Source: Stomorhina lunata (lineage: Eukaryota > Arthropoda > Insecta > Diptera > Rhiniidae). From it: 64,000 nt of DNA. The position numbers and the translations under genes were made by a program. The DNA lies in contig OW121744.1 in the NCBI GenBank assembly GCA_933228675.1, forward strand, positions 20,015,111 through 20,079,110, read 5' to 3'. Under the pieces are notes generated by a model. That model was not told the origin of the DNA and made no database searches. It worked only from the letters and a program-made list of their open reading frames with translations. Position 1 is the stretch's first letter. Every line of letters begins with the position of its first letter. Of the stretch, positions 11,725 to 24,455 are shown piece after piece.

Positions 11725-13620
11725 TTCCAAATTCTTATAAGATATTTTTCAAAAATTTCTTATTTTTATAGAAAATTTTTCAAAAATTTCTTATTTTTAT
11801 ATGAAATTTTTAAAAAAATTCTTATTTTTATAGGAAATTTTTGAAAAACTTCTTATTTTTATAGAAACTTTTTCAAAAAATTTCTTCTTTTTTTAAGGAA
11901 TTTTTCAAAAATTTAGGATTCTTATAATTTTTTTTTTAAATTTATTATTTTTATTGGAAATTTTTCAAAGATTTCTATTTAAATAGGAACTTTTCTAAAA
12001 AATTCTTATTTTATAAGAACATTTTAAAAATTTCCTATTTTTATAGGAAATTAAAAAAAAAATCTTATTTGTATAGGAAATTCTTAACTGTTTCTTTCTT
12101 CATAGGAAACTTTAAAAGTTTTCAAAAATTTCTTATTTTTATCGAACATTTTTCACAAACTTCTTATTTTTATCGAAAGTTTTTCAAAAATTTATTTTTT
12201 TTTTGTAGTAATTTTTTTTTAAATTTCTTATTTTAATAGCAAATTTTTCAAAAATTTTTTAGTTTTATGGGAACTTTATTAAAAATTTATTACTTTTATA
12301 TAATTTTTTTTAATTTCTTATTTTTATAGCAGATGTTTAAATATTTTATATTTTTATAGGAAATTTTTTAAAAATTTCGAATTCTTATGGAAAAATTTTT
12401 AAAAAATTTCTTTTTTTTATAAGAACTTTTTTGAAAATTTCTTATTTTTATAGAAAATTTTTAAAAAATTTGTTACTTTTATAAGAAATTTTCAAAAGTT
12501 TCTTATTTTGATAGTAAATTTTTCAAAAATTTTTACTTTTATAGGAAATTTTTTAAAATTTCTTACTTTTGTAGCAAATTTTTCAAAAATTTCTTATTTT
12601 ATAGAAAGTTTTTCAAAAAGTTTTAATTTTTATGGAATAGTTTTCAAAAATTCGCTTTTTTTATAGGAAGTTTCTTAAGAATTTCTTATTTTTGTTGTAA
12701 ATTATTTAAAATTTTTTTACTTTTATAAGAAATTTTTAAAATTTCTTATTTTTATAGCAAATGTTTAAAAAATTTCTTATTTTTATAAGAAATTTTTCAA
12801 AAATTTTAGATTTTTATAGGAAGTTTATCAAAAATTTCTAGTTTTTAAAGGAAATTTTTAAAAATTTTAAAAAATTTTTAATTTTTATAGGAAATTTTTC
12901 AAAATTTTTTACTTTTATGAAAAATTTTTAAAATTTCTTATTTTTATAGCAAATGTTATTTTTATTGGAAATTTTTCAAAAATTTTAGATTTTTATAGGA
13001 AGTTTATTAGAAATTTCTAGTTTTTAAAGGAAATTTTTCAAAATTTTTAAAAATTTTTAATGTTTATAGGAAATTTTTCAAAATTTTTTTAACTTTTTTC
13101 AAAAATTTCCTATTTTTTTATAGAAAAAGTATCAAAAAATTCTTAAATTTTTCAAAAATTTCTTCCTTTTAGTTAATTTTTCAATAATTTCTTATTTTTA
13201 TTGGAAATTTTTCAAAAATTCTTATTTTATAGGAAAATTTTAAAGATTTCTTATTTGTATAAAAGATTGTTCAAAAGGTTTTTAGTTTGTATATGCAATT
13301 TCTAAAAAAGTTGTATGTTTATAGGAATCTTTGAAAAAGTTTCTCGTTTTTAAAGAAATTTTTTCAAATATTTTTTATAGGAAATTTTTAAAAATTTATT
13401 ATTTTTATAGGATTTTTTTTTAGATTTCTTATTTTTGTTAAAAATTTTTCAAAATTTTTTTATTTTTGTTAGAAACTTTTAATTTTTTTTTTTTCATTTT
13501 ACAAAATTTCTTAATTTTATTGGAAATTTTTTTAACAATTTAGAATTTTTTAGAAAATTTTTAAAATTTTTTTTTGAGAATTTTTTAAAAAGTTCTTTTA
13601 TTTAAAGAAAATTCTTTAAA
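11725..13620 (-). repeat. Degenerate family-B satellite, reverse orientation
   Basis: The same family and orientation as 7481-10087: TTTTTCAAAAATTTCTTA plus TTTTTATAGGAAA units, heavily substituted and with many indels. A local duplication is visible: the block with GATTTTTATAGGAAGTTTAT, then TTTCTAGTTTTTAAAGG, occurs near 12808 and again near 12990. The array lies upstream of the leader exon and so would be in the preceding intron. It grades at the right into a GATATTAAAAATTTTT variant. Confidence 0.8.
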
Positions 13621-14120
13621 ATTTCTTTTTGAAAAATATTAAAAAAGAAATTTTTTGATGTTAAAAATTTTTTGATATTAAAAATTTTTCTTCAGACATT
13701 TTTTTGATATTAAGAATTTTGCTATAAAAAATTTTTCTATAAAAAATGTTCAATACGAAATTTTTTCCAAAAACAATTTTTTTGATATTAAAAACTTTTC
13801 TCTAGAAAACTTTTTGATATTAAATATTTTTCTATTAAAAATTTTTTGAAATTAACAATTATTTTATTAAGTTTTTTTTTTTAGTTTTTGTATAGAAAAT
13901 TTTTTGATATTAAAAATTTTTCTATAGAAAATGTTTAGTTATTAAAATTTTTTCTATAGAAAAATTTGTGATACTTTATAGAAAACTTTTGGACATTAAA
14001 ATTTTTTTTATAGAAAATTTGTTTAATATTCAAAATTTTTCTATAAAAAATTGTTTCATATTAAAAATTATCAACAGAAAATTTTTGGATATTAAAAATT
14101 TTCAATAAAATTTTTTCCAG
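13621..14120. repeat. Degenerate CTATAG/GATATTAAA satellite
   Basis: Units of about 30 bp combine TTTTTCTATAGAAAA with TTTTTTGATATTAAA. They look intermediate between the family-B repeats to the left and the CTATAG families further right. Confidence 0.7.
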
Positions 14121-15844
14121 AGAACAAACAAATATAAACGAGAATTTTTTGCTTATTTTGTTTTAGCAAATACATTTTCTACGTGTTTTTTTTCTATCAC
14201 ACAAAAATCTTCAAAGTTTGATTATTCCATCAGTATAACATAAGTTTTGCATTTTAAACAAAAACGTATTTGCATTTGTATGTGATAGGCCTGGTAAACT
14301 TTCATCTTTTACTTTTTCCTTTCAGTCATGGAAATTTTTTTTGTAGATTTTTAAAAATTTCTGCAATAATCAAAGTTCATTTATTTTAATCAAATATCAA
14401 AGAAATTTTTGCTTTAGTATCAAATTTACATTTATTTAGTCACATTCACTAGGTTTTAAGAAAACTAAACTAAATCAAATTTAAAAAGTATTTTCTTTAA
14501 ACATATTTTTCTTAAACAGTTTTAGAATAGAACCCCTAAAAAAAAATTAAATTAAAAACATTTTTTTAATGCTTTGTCATGGTCACAGGCTGCTTTCTTC
14601 TGCAGATACTAACAATTTGGTTTCCATTGAAATTTAAATACTTTTAAATCATATTCATTAGACAGGCTCGTCTTATGGACAAAATAATATAAGCAGTTTA
14701 TTTTTATTTAAGATACCATTTCTAATATTTTTATAAAAGGCTTTGATTAGGTAAGACCTCAGACATTAAGGTCTTGTTAGGATTTTTTTATTATTTATAT
14801 AAAAGTGTTTCAAAGAATCTTAAGAACCACAGTGCAGTGTTTTTTATAAAAATGTATATTTTTCGATTTTAACTATATAACAATTTTAATTTTCCTTATT
14901 CTTCAATTTTAGCTTAAATGCTAAAACTAACAAAAACCCAACTGAATTCTGAATCAGCCAATTTTTTGTACTTTTTTTATCTCACAGAATTTTCTATTGT
15001 CTTCGTATTAAATCCGGAAGATAAAGGCAATGAAAATGTATAAAATTCTTCTGTTTGTTGCTGTGCGTAATTTTGTTTGTGTATTCTTTAAAGGATAACA
15101 GTTGGGATTAGGATTTAACAGCAAAATTGTATTTGCTATACACAAACAGGCACACACACATACACTCTAAACATGAGAAATATTCATGAAATACAAACAC
15201 AAACAAAAGAAAAAGCAACAAAGAAATACGAAAAGATGAAAACCAAAAATCTTAAATTCAATTTTACGCTTTTCTTGTAACTGTTGGCCATGTCATTAGG
15301 ATTTTCCAAATGTATGACTGAATGTATGTAGTTATGTATGTATGTATGTAATTATGTATGTATGTATGTATGTATGTATGTATGTATGTATGTATGTATG
15401 CATAAGTGTGTTTATTTTATCAGTGTATCTGTGCATTTGTCTGTATAAGCTTGTGAGTGTAAATGAATATTAGAATAAGTTTGTATTTGGTAGATTTAAG
15501 AAAAATCTTGTTTTTGTCATGTTTCACAATCTGCTAGTACAAGTTATATTTTGTTTTATTTTTTTTTTCGTTCTTTCATTTAATTAAAAATCACTCTAAA
15601 TCTGTAAATGACATTTATTAATGAGTTCGTTCTTTTGTATCTGTTTTGTATCTTAGAATTTCGTCTGACAATTAAGTTATTGCTTTAATAAATTCTTCAA
15701 GTTTGTCGTGAACTTCAACTTGACTTGACTTCTATTATTAGCAAATTAAAATTTATGTAAGAAAATTTTAAATGTTTAGTTGCAAAGTAAATGGAAAAAT
15801 ATAACATTTTGTAACGATTTTTTAAATAACTTTCTTATAACTCA
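14121..15844. other. Single-copy island with microsatellite
   Basis: Non-repetitive A/T-rich DNA. It includes a short plus-strand frame at 15030-15098 that opens MKMYKILLFVAV, resembling a signal peptide, and reaches a stop after 22 codons. There is no proof of expression. Also present are a CACACACACATACAC run near 15152 and a long TATG run. No gene is supported. Confidence 0.5.
15322..15400 (+). repeat. (TATG)n microsatellite
   Basis: Tetranucleotide TATG/TGTA repeats with two interruptions (GTTATG near 15331 and ATTATG near 15351), the longest pure stretch running from about 15354 to 15400. This is a common dipteran microsatellite. Confidence 0.95.
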
Positions 15845-17480
15845 GATTTTTAAATAAGAAATTTTTAAAAATTTCCAAGAAATTTTTGAAAATTTTTTTA
15901 TAAAAATAAGAATTTTTTGAAAAATTTTATATAAAAGTAAGAAATTTTTGAAAAATTTCCTATAAAAATAAGAAATTTTTAAAAAATTTCTTATAAAAAT
16001 AAGAAAATTTTGAAAAATTTCCTATAAAAATATGAAATTTTTGAAAAATTTCCTATAAAAATAAGAAATATTTCAAAAATTTCCTATAAAAATAAGAAAT
16101 TTTTTAAAAATTTCCTATAGAAATAAGAAATTTTTTAAAAATTTCCTATAAAAATAAGAAATTTTTGAAAAATTTCCTATAAAAATAAAAAAAATTTTGA
16201 AAAATTTCCTATAAAAATAAGAAATTTTTGAAAAATTTCCTATAAAAATAAAAAAAATTTTGAAAAATTTCCTATAAAAATAAGAAATTTTTGAAAAATT
16301 CCCTATAAAAATAAGAAATTTTTAAAAAATTTCCTATAAAAATAGGAAATTTTTGAAAAATTTCCTATAAAAATAAGAAATTTTTGAAAAATTTCCTATA
16401 AAAATAAGAAACTTTTGAAAAAATTCCTATAAAAATTAGAAATGTTTGAAAAGTTTTTTATAAAAATAAAAGATTTTTGAAAAATTTCCCATGAAAATAA
16501 GAAATTGTTGAAAATTTTCCTAGAAACAAAAGAAACTTTTGAAAAGTTTTCCACTAGAATAAGAAACTTTTGAAAAATTTCCTACTAACATAAGAAACTT
16601 TCTAAAAATCTTCTTTAAAATAGGAAATTTTGAAAAAAAAAAAAAAAATTAAGTTTCCTATAAAAACAGGAAATTTTTGCAAAATTTCCTATAAAAAAAG
16701 GAAATTTTTGAAAAAGTTTCTATAGAAATAGAAAATTTTTGAAAAGTTTCCTATAAAAATAAGAAATTTTTGAAAAATTTCCTATAAAAATAGGAAATTT
16801 TTGAAAAATTTCCTATAAAAAAAAAGAAAATTTTAAAAATTTCTTATAAAAATAAGAAATTATTGAAACATTTCCAATTAAAACAAACTTTCAAAAGTTT
16901 CCTTTAAAATATGAAATTTTTGAAAAATTTTGGATAAAAATAGAAAATTTTTGAAAAATTTCCTAAAAAATTAGAAATTTTTATAAAATTTCCTAAAACA
17001 AATTAGAAGCTTTTGAAAAATTTCCTATAAAAATAAGAAATTTTTATAAAATTTGCATCAAAAATACATTTTTTAAAAATTTCTTTAAAATTTTTTTAAA
17101 GAAATTTTTAAAACATTTCTATTAAAATAAAAATAAAAATAAAAAACTTTTAAAAATTTCCTATAAAAACAAAAAAAAAAGTGGAAAAATTTTCTATAAA
17201 AATAAGAAATTTTTAAAAAAAATTTCCTATAAAAATAAAAAAATTTTGAATAGGAATATTTTGAAAAATTTTCCATGAAAACGAAAATGTTTAAAAAATT
17301 TTCTATAAAAATATGAAATTTTTGAAAAATTTTCAATAAATATAAGAAATTTTTGAAAAACTTTCTATAAAAAAAGAAATTTTTGAAAGTTTGCCTAAAA
17401 AAAAGAAATTTTTTCAAAAAATTCCTAAAAAATAAAAAAAAATTTAAAAAGTTTCCTAAAAAATTAGGCATTTTTAAAAA
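15845..17480 (+). repeat. Family-B satellite, forward orientation, moderately diverged
   Basis: 31-bp units with arms near AGAAATTTTT, a central G and AAAAATTTCC, and linker TATAAAAATA. Monomers at 15950-16430 are fairly regular; those to the right are degraded. The orientation is opposite to the arrays at 7.5-13.6 kb. The minus-strand open frame at 17085-17471 is a repeat translation. Confidence 0.85.
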
Positions 17481-19254
17481 ATAACAAAATTCTAGAAAAA
17501 TTTTATAAAAATTTTCTTTCTGAAATCTTTTAATTTAATCTTTAATTACAAAATTTTTGTATGAAAAATTTTTTATAGAAATTTTTTCTATGAAAAATTT
17601 TGTATACAAATATTTTATATGAAAAATTTCCTATAAAAGTTTTTCATATGAAAAATTTTCAATAGAAATTTTTTATATGAAGAATTTTCGATAGAAACTT
17701 TTTCTTATGAAAAGTTTGTACAGAAAGAAAATTTTTCATATAAAAATGTTTATAGAAAATTTTTCATATAAAAATTTTTATAGAAAATATAAAAAATTTC
17801 TATAGAAAATTTTTCATATAAAAAATTTCTTTAGAAAATTTTTCATGTAAATAATTTCTATAGAAAATTGTTCATATAGAAAATTTTTCATATAGAAAAT
17901 TTCGAAAGAAAATTTTTCATATAAAAAATTTCTACAGAAAAATTTTCATATAAAAAATCATTATAAAAAATTTTTCATATAAAATATTTCTATGGAAAAT
18001 TGTTTATATAAAATATTTCTATGGAAAATTTTTTATATAAAAAGTTTTTAAAAAAAATTTTTCATTAAAAGGTTTCAATAGAAAACTTTTTATATAGAAA
18101 ATTTTTCATGTAAAAAATATCTATAAAAAATTCTTTATACAAAATATTGTTTTTTTTAATTTTCTATTAAAAAAAAAAATTCATATAAAAAATTACTATA
18201 GAAAATTTTTCATATAAAAATTAAAAAGTATAAACATTTTTTATATAAGAAATTTCTTTGGAAAAATTTTTGTATACAAATTATTATAAAAAATTTTTAA
18301 GATAATTTTTTATATAAAAAATTCCTATAGAAAATATTTCATAAAAAAAATTTCTATAAAAAATATTTCATATAAAAAGTTTTTATGGAAAATTTTTTGT
18401 AGAAAAATTTCTGTAGAAAAATTTTTATTTAAAAAATTTGAATAAAAAAATTGTCATATAAAAAGTTCCTAGAGAAAACTTCTCACATAAACATTTTCTA
18501 AACAAAATTTCTATAGAAAATCTTTCTTTTATATAGAAAATTTTTCATATAAAAATGTTATATAGAAGAATTTCATATAAAAATTTTCTATAGAAAATTT
18601 TTCTTATAAAAAATTTCTATAGAAAATTTGTATATAAAAAGTTTCTATAGAATATTTTTTATAAAAAATACTAGTATAGAAAAGTTTTTTATAAAAAAAG
18701 TTTCTATACAAAATTTTTCATATAAAAAGTTGCTATAGAAAATTTTGGATATAAAAAATTTCTTTAGAAAATTTTTTATATAAAAAGTTCCTATAGAAAA
18801 TTTCTCATATAAAAATTTTATATAGAAAATTTTCATATGAACAATTTGTCATAGAAAAATTTTCTGTAGAAAATTTTTCATATAAAAATTTCATATAGAA
18901 GAATTTTATATGAAAATTTCTATAGAAAATTTTTTTTATAAAAAATTTCTATAGAAATTTTTTTATATAAAAAGTTTCTATAGAAAATTTTTCATAAAAA
19001 AGAAACTTCTATAGAATTTTTTTATCAAAAAAAGTTTCTATACAAAATTTTTCGTATAAAAAGTTGCTATAGAAAATTTTTCATACCAAAAATTTTGATA
19101 GAAAATTTGTCATATAGAAAATTCCTGTAGAAAATTTTTCATATAAAAATTTTATGTAGAAAATTTTTCATATAGAAGAAATTTATATAAAAATTTTCTA
19201 TAAAAAATTTTTCTTATAAAAAGTTTCTACAGAAATTTTTAAGAAAATTTTTCG
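17481..19254. repeat. CATATAAAA/CTATAGAAA satellite, degenerate
   Basis: Units of about 29-31 bp combine TTTCTATAGAAA with ATTTTTCATATAAAAAA. There are many point changes. A block of several monomers is repeated: GAATATTTTTTATAAAAAATAC at about 18650 resembles GAATTTTTTTATCAAAAAAAG at about 19013, each followed by a monomer reading TTTCTATACAAAATTTTTC. The open frame at 18645-18836 is repeat-derived. Confidence 0.8.
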
Positions 19255-20881
19255 ATATAACAATATTTTTTGTTTGTATTTTTCTTTTTTTGATTTGATA
19301 TTTTTTGAGTTAAGAACAGATAAATTCAGTGGAAAAAATCAGAAGAACAAACTGTTACGTGAGCCGAAGTTTACGCTGTTCCAAAAGCCGAAATTGTCTA
19401 TTGTCGGACTTTACTTTTATATTCGTTTGAGTTTATCTCCTGGCTATAATTTTAAGCTTTCTAAGCTTAATTATAAGTATTTCCGACACTAAACTCATGT
19501 AATTAACTACATAATCCTTATTTATTTTAGTTTGACAAATTTGGATGATTTTTACTTTCCTTTATACATTTCCTTTCCTTCAGTGGATGTATGTTTGTGT
19601 ACATAAGAGTACTAACATATGTTTTTTTAATTACATATCATGATATTATGGTATTAATTTGAAATTGTGCTCTTTAAATAAAATGAAGTGATATTTATCT
19701 GCGATGATTTTTTTCTTTTTTGTTTCTAGTCCTTCTATGACAATTTAATAAACTTGCCTTGAGCTTATTTATTCGTTTTATTAACTGAGTTTTTCTTGTT
19801 CATTTATCTTAATATATTTGTTTTAAAAATCCTGACACTTAATCATAGTGACAATGTGTGTTTTTAAGGGTTTGTTTTATATTATTAGTAGGAGATGGGT
19901 GATTGTTTTTTTTTTGTGTGATTTATCACATCACCAACTGGTGATAATGTTCATCAATTTGGTAATTTTTTTTTTTGCGTCCATGTTCTTTTCATGTTTA
20001 ATTTGTATACGGCTGCTTTTTTCCCCTTAAACATGATTCAACATGATTACAATAAATATTTGCTCTATTTCACATTGAACAATAGTGTCATTTTTTATTT
20101 ATGAACTGCGCATTTTTCGTAAATTTTTTTTATGGATTTTCATATTTCAATTTTGATGAATAACAGAAAGATGAAAAATTTATTCATATTTTCAAACTTA
20201 TCATTAAATTTTTAATGGAATTTATATGCTAGAGGTTATACATTTAATACTAGGGTGTCCCGGAAAAATATAAGGCTAATAACTTTAAGCTATAACCAAT
20301 TTCTTTGAGCGTAAAAGATTGCAATAATTTGCCCAATATGTATCACCCTAATACTCATAGTTAAGCTTCAAAAAACCCCAAAATTACAAAATATTTATAT
20401 ATAAATCAAGGCTATTTTTAGGTATTATCTAATAAATAATTCAAAATATTTTTTTTTAATTTATTTTTCTGTTTTTTATGTTAATAATAATTCTTTTGTT
20501 TTAATCCTACATTGACTACATTATTTTAATTAAATTTTATATTCTTTTGTTTTTAATTTTACTACAATTTTTTTTTGTCTTAATTGAAATTATGTAAAAA
20601 TGTTTTACAAAATTTAAAAATACAAAAAACCCATACATTTGTCCCTTTCCGGGTAAATGTTTTCATAGTCTTGCAGTGACTTATTCTTTTTTTAATTATA
20701 TTGCAGCTGACAACTGCTTGAAAAGGCAATAAACTTTTAACAACCTAAATAATTACAGTCCTATTTATGCATAAAAAAATGTACATGAATGAAATTTATG
20801 TAACAATATCTTAGAAATATTAAGCGAAGAACAGCAACGAATTACGGGTGAGATACAAGAAACAAAGTCTACATCGGAAAT
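19255..20881. other. Single-copy A/T-rich island
   Basis: Non-repetitive. A plus-strand open frame at 19274-19492 ends in a relatively mixed-composition segment (LRTDKFSGKNQKNKLLREPK and onward) but has no recognisable domain or splice context. An open frame at 19848-20030 is hydrophobic from T-richness. GTCCCGG near 20260 and TTTCCGGG near 20647 are isolated G+C spots. No gene is called. Confidence 0.5.
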
Positions 20882-21073
20882 AGGAGAAAGTAAATTTTTG
20901 AAAAATTTCCTATAAAAATAGGAAATTTTTGAAAAATTTCCTATAAAAATAGGAAATTTTTCAAAAATTTCCTATTTTTATAGGAAATTTTTCAAAAATT
21001 TCCTATTTTTATAGGAAATTTTTCAAAAATTTCCTATTTTTATAGGAAATTTTTCAAAAATTTACTTTCTCCT
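20882..21073. repeat. 192-bp near-perfect palindrome in family-B satellite
   Basis: AGGAGAAAGTAAATTTTTG at the left edge is mirrored by its complement CAAAAATTTACTTTCTCCT at the right edge. Between them are two forward monomers (central G) and four reverse monomers (central C). The arms match outward from a centre near 20977, apart from the central linker and the dyad-centre bases of the two middle monomers. The edge motif is single-copy flank (the end of the island to the left), so flank was copied into the inversion. Confidence 0.85.
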
Positions 21074-21741
21074 AAAAATAGGAAATTTTTGAAAAATTTC
21101 CTATAAAAATAGGAAATTTTTGAAAATTTTCCTATAAAAATAGGAAATTTTTGAAAAATTTCCTATAAAAATAAGAAATTTTTGAAAAATTTCCTATAAA
21201 AATAGGAAATTTTTGAAAATTTTCCTATAAAAATAGGAAATTTTTGAAAATTTTCCTATAAAAATAGGAAATTTTTGAAAAATTTCCTATAAAAATAGGA
21301 AATTTTTGAAAAATTTCCTATAAAAATAGGAAATTTTTGAAAAATTTCCTATTTTTATAGGAAATTTTTCAAAAATTTCCTATTTTTATAGGAAAATTTT
21401 CAAAAATTTCCTATTTTTATAGGAAAATTTTCAAAAATTTCCTATTTTTATAGGAAAATTTTCAAAAATTTCCTATTTTTATAGGAAAATTTTCAAAAAT
21501 TTCCTATTTTTATAGGAAATTTTTCAAAAATTTCTTATTTTTATAGGAAATTTTTCAAAAATTTCCTATTTTTATAGGAAAATTTTCAAAAATTTCCTAT
21601 TTTTATAGGAAATTTTTCAAAAATTTCTTATTTTTATAGGAAATTTTTCAAAAATTTCCTATTTTTATAGGAAAATTTTCAAAAATTTCCTATTTTTATA
21701 GGAAATTTTTCAAAAATTTCCTATTTTTAGGAGAAAGTAAA
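21061..21741. repeat. 681-bp imperfect palindrome in family-B satellite
   Basis: It begins with TTTACTTTCTCCT (21061-21073, shared with the first palindrome) and ends with AGGAGAAAGTAAA (21729-21741). About nine forward monomers are followed, after a switch near 21350, by about twelve reverse monomers. The outer five monomers mirror each other in variant order: normal, TTTTC-variant, normal, AGAAA-variant, TTTTC-variant. That shows inverted duplication, not a coincidental flip. The inner part has expanded on the right arm. Confidence 0.85.
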
Positions 21742-22435
21742 TTTTTGAAAAATTTCCTATAAAAATAGGAAATTTTTGAAAAATTTCCTATAAAAATAGG
21801 AAATTTTTGAAAAATTTCCTATAAAAATAGGAAATTTTTGAAAAATTTCCTATAAAAATAGGAAATTTTTGAAAAATTTCCTATAAAAATAGGAAATTTT
21901 TGAAAAATTTCCTATAAAAATAGAAAATTTTTGAAAAATTTCCTATAAAAATAGGAAATTTTTGAAAAATTTCCTATAAAAATAGGAAATTTTTGAAAAA
22001 TTTCCTATAAAAATAGGAAATTTTTGAAAAATTTCCTATAAAAATAGGAAATTTTTGAAAAATTTCCTATAAAAATAGGAAATTTTTGAAAAATTTCCTA
22101 TAAAAATAGGAAATTTTTGAAAAATTTCCTATAAAAATAGGAAATTTTTGAAAAATTTCCTATAAAAATAGGAAATTTTTGAAAAATTTCCTATAAAAAT
22201 AGGAAATTTTTGAAAAATTTCCTATAAAAATAGGAAATTTTTGAAAAATTTCCTATAAAAATAGGAAATTTTTGAAAAATTTCCTATAAAAATAGGAAAT
22301 TTTTGAAAAATTTCCTATAAAAATAGGAAATTTTTGAAAAATTTCCTATAAAAATAGGAAATTTTTGAAAAATTTCCTATAAAAATAGGAAATTTTTGAA
22401 AAATTTCCTATAAAAATGGAAAATTTTTTAAGAAT
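21742..22435 (+). repeat. Homogeneous family-B array, forward orientation
   Basis: About 22 nearly identical 31-bp monomers (arms GGAAATTTTT, G, AAAAATTTCC; linker TATAAAAATA) follow the second palindrome. Only isolated substitutions are seen, for example TAGAAAATTT near 21922. Homogeneity contrasts with the degenerate array immediately to the right. Confidence 0.95.
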
Positions 22436-23370
22436 TTTCTATACAAAACTGCTATTTTTATATACAAATTTTCAAAAATTTCCTCTTTTTATTGGAAATT
22501 TTAAAAAAATTTCATATTTTTAATGAAATATTTTCAAAATTTATTTTTTTTTTTAGAAATTGCTTATTTGATACGATTTCTTATTTTATAGGATATTTCC
22601 GAAAAATTTTTTATTTTAATAGAAAATTTTTCAAAACATTCTTAATTATTTTAAGAAATTTTTTAAAAGTTTCTAATTTTATAGAAAATTTTCAAAAATT
22701 TCTTATTTTTTTTTAGGAAATTTTGCAAAAATTTCTAATATTTTTTAAGGAAATTTTTAAAAAATTTCTTATTTTTTTTTTAGGAAATTTTGCAAAAATT
22801 TCTTAATTTTTTAAGGAAATTTATCAAAAATTTCTTATTGTTTTTTTAGGAGATTTTTCAAAAATTTGTTATTTTAATAGGAATTTTTTCAAAAATTTCG
22901 TATTTTTCAAGATAAAGTTTAAAAAGTTTCTTAATTTTATAGAAAATTTTTCAAACATACGAAATTTTTCAAATTTTGATAGAAAATTTTTCAAAAATGT
23001 CCTATTTTATTTAGTAAATTTTTCGAAAATGTCCGACTTTTTCAGGTAGTTTTTCAAAAATAGCAAATTTTTCAAAAAATTTTTATTTTTATAGCAAATT
23101 TTCTAAAAAATTTTTATTTTGATAGTAAATTTTTCAAAATTTTTTTCTTTTTATAGAAAATTTTTATTTTTTTTTATTTGTATAGGAAATTTTTCTAAAT
23201 TGTATTATTTTTTAAGAAAATTTTTCAAAAATTTCTTATTTTTATTTGAATTTTTATCCAAAATTTCTTTTTTTTTTGATAACAGATTTTTAAAAATTTT
23301 TATATAAAATTTTTTTCATTAGTTTCTGATTTTTGTTTAAAAATTTTCAACAATTTCTTGTGAGCAATTA
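22436..23370 (-). repeat. Degenerate family-B satellite, reverse orientation
   Basis: Old reverse-oriented monomers (TTTTTCAAAAATTTCTTA and similar) with poly-T expansions. The change from an almost perfect array to this degraded one is abrupt, at about 22436. Open frames at 22492-22716 and 23119-23307 are repeat translations. Confidence 0.8.
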
Positions 23371-24455
23371 AAAAATTTAATTTTCTGTGGGTAAATTTGC
23401 CAAATCTAAGACTTTGCTATATTAATGTAGGGCAATAAAATAATTTACAAAGCATGTAACAAACTTATTTTTGTATGTAGTTAAGTTAAGTCTAAATGAA
23501 AATGTATGGTTTTTATTACAAAATATATAAGAAAATTAAAGTAAACATAAATACTAAAGGGAAAATATTACATTTCTAGGCCTTCCAATTGGACGTTTTA
23601 AAAATTCATTCATATTTATATCTTACAAAAGTGGTATCTATACATATGCTTATGTTTTTATTAGAATCTAGAGCATTGTCTTAAAAAGACAAGGCCTTGC
23701 TACATTTTCTTGTTGTAGGTACACATTTAATAAATATTTTAATAGTGCCTTTACAGACATAAATACTCATAAACATGGATTCTTAAAATTATACAATTTT
23801 TTACAATGCCCTACAGCAAAACAACTTAGCAACGCTTTAAGTAATCTTCTAACAACAAAACAAGCAGCAACAGAAAAAAAAAGTATTCTTAACAAAAATT
23901 TGTATACAGCAAATACAAATACTTATCTACATATGTAGATGATATGTAGATGAACACAAATAATATAATGTAAGAAACACTTACTATTTACTACTTAAAT
24001 ATACATACGTATATATTTTTTATGTATATTTTTAAATTTTCCTTAACGTTCCATTGTCTGGACTGATTTTCTTTTAAAAGCCCTCAAACCATCTATGAGG
24101 ATGCCTTGTAGTACTTATTTACGTGTATGACTACAGGTAATGTTGTTTAGGTATATACTAGTATATGTATACTTTACATTTATGTTCATAAATATGGGTT
24201 TATTTAACAGTATTTTGTATTATGCTGAGATTGAATGACAAGGAAGATATGATGGAGAAAAAAACTGTTTAACAAAAGTAACTTGGAACAGTTACTCTTG
24301 CAGTGTAACTAAATATTTTAGTTTATGCCCAACAGTTCAAGATTTCAGGAAAGTCTTTAAAATAAAAGAAGTGGTTAATAACAAGGCGTTGGAAGCGACA
24401 CTATCCCTATTTTAAACGTTGTTTAAAATTAATGTACTCGAGTTTAGAATATTTT
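23371..24455. other. Single-copy island
   Basis: A/T-rich unique sequence with a direct duplication CATATGTAGATGATATGTAGATG near 23931-23953. I see no gene, RNA or transposon end. Confidence 0.5.

Noticed and set aside
20882..22435. CRISPR-like array from regularly spaced palindromic repeats
   Set aside because: The spacers are the same 10-bp linker, not unique sequences. No cas genes are present and the genome is eukaryotic.
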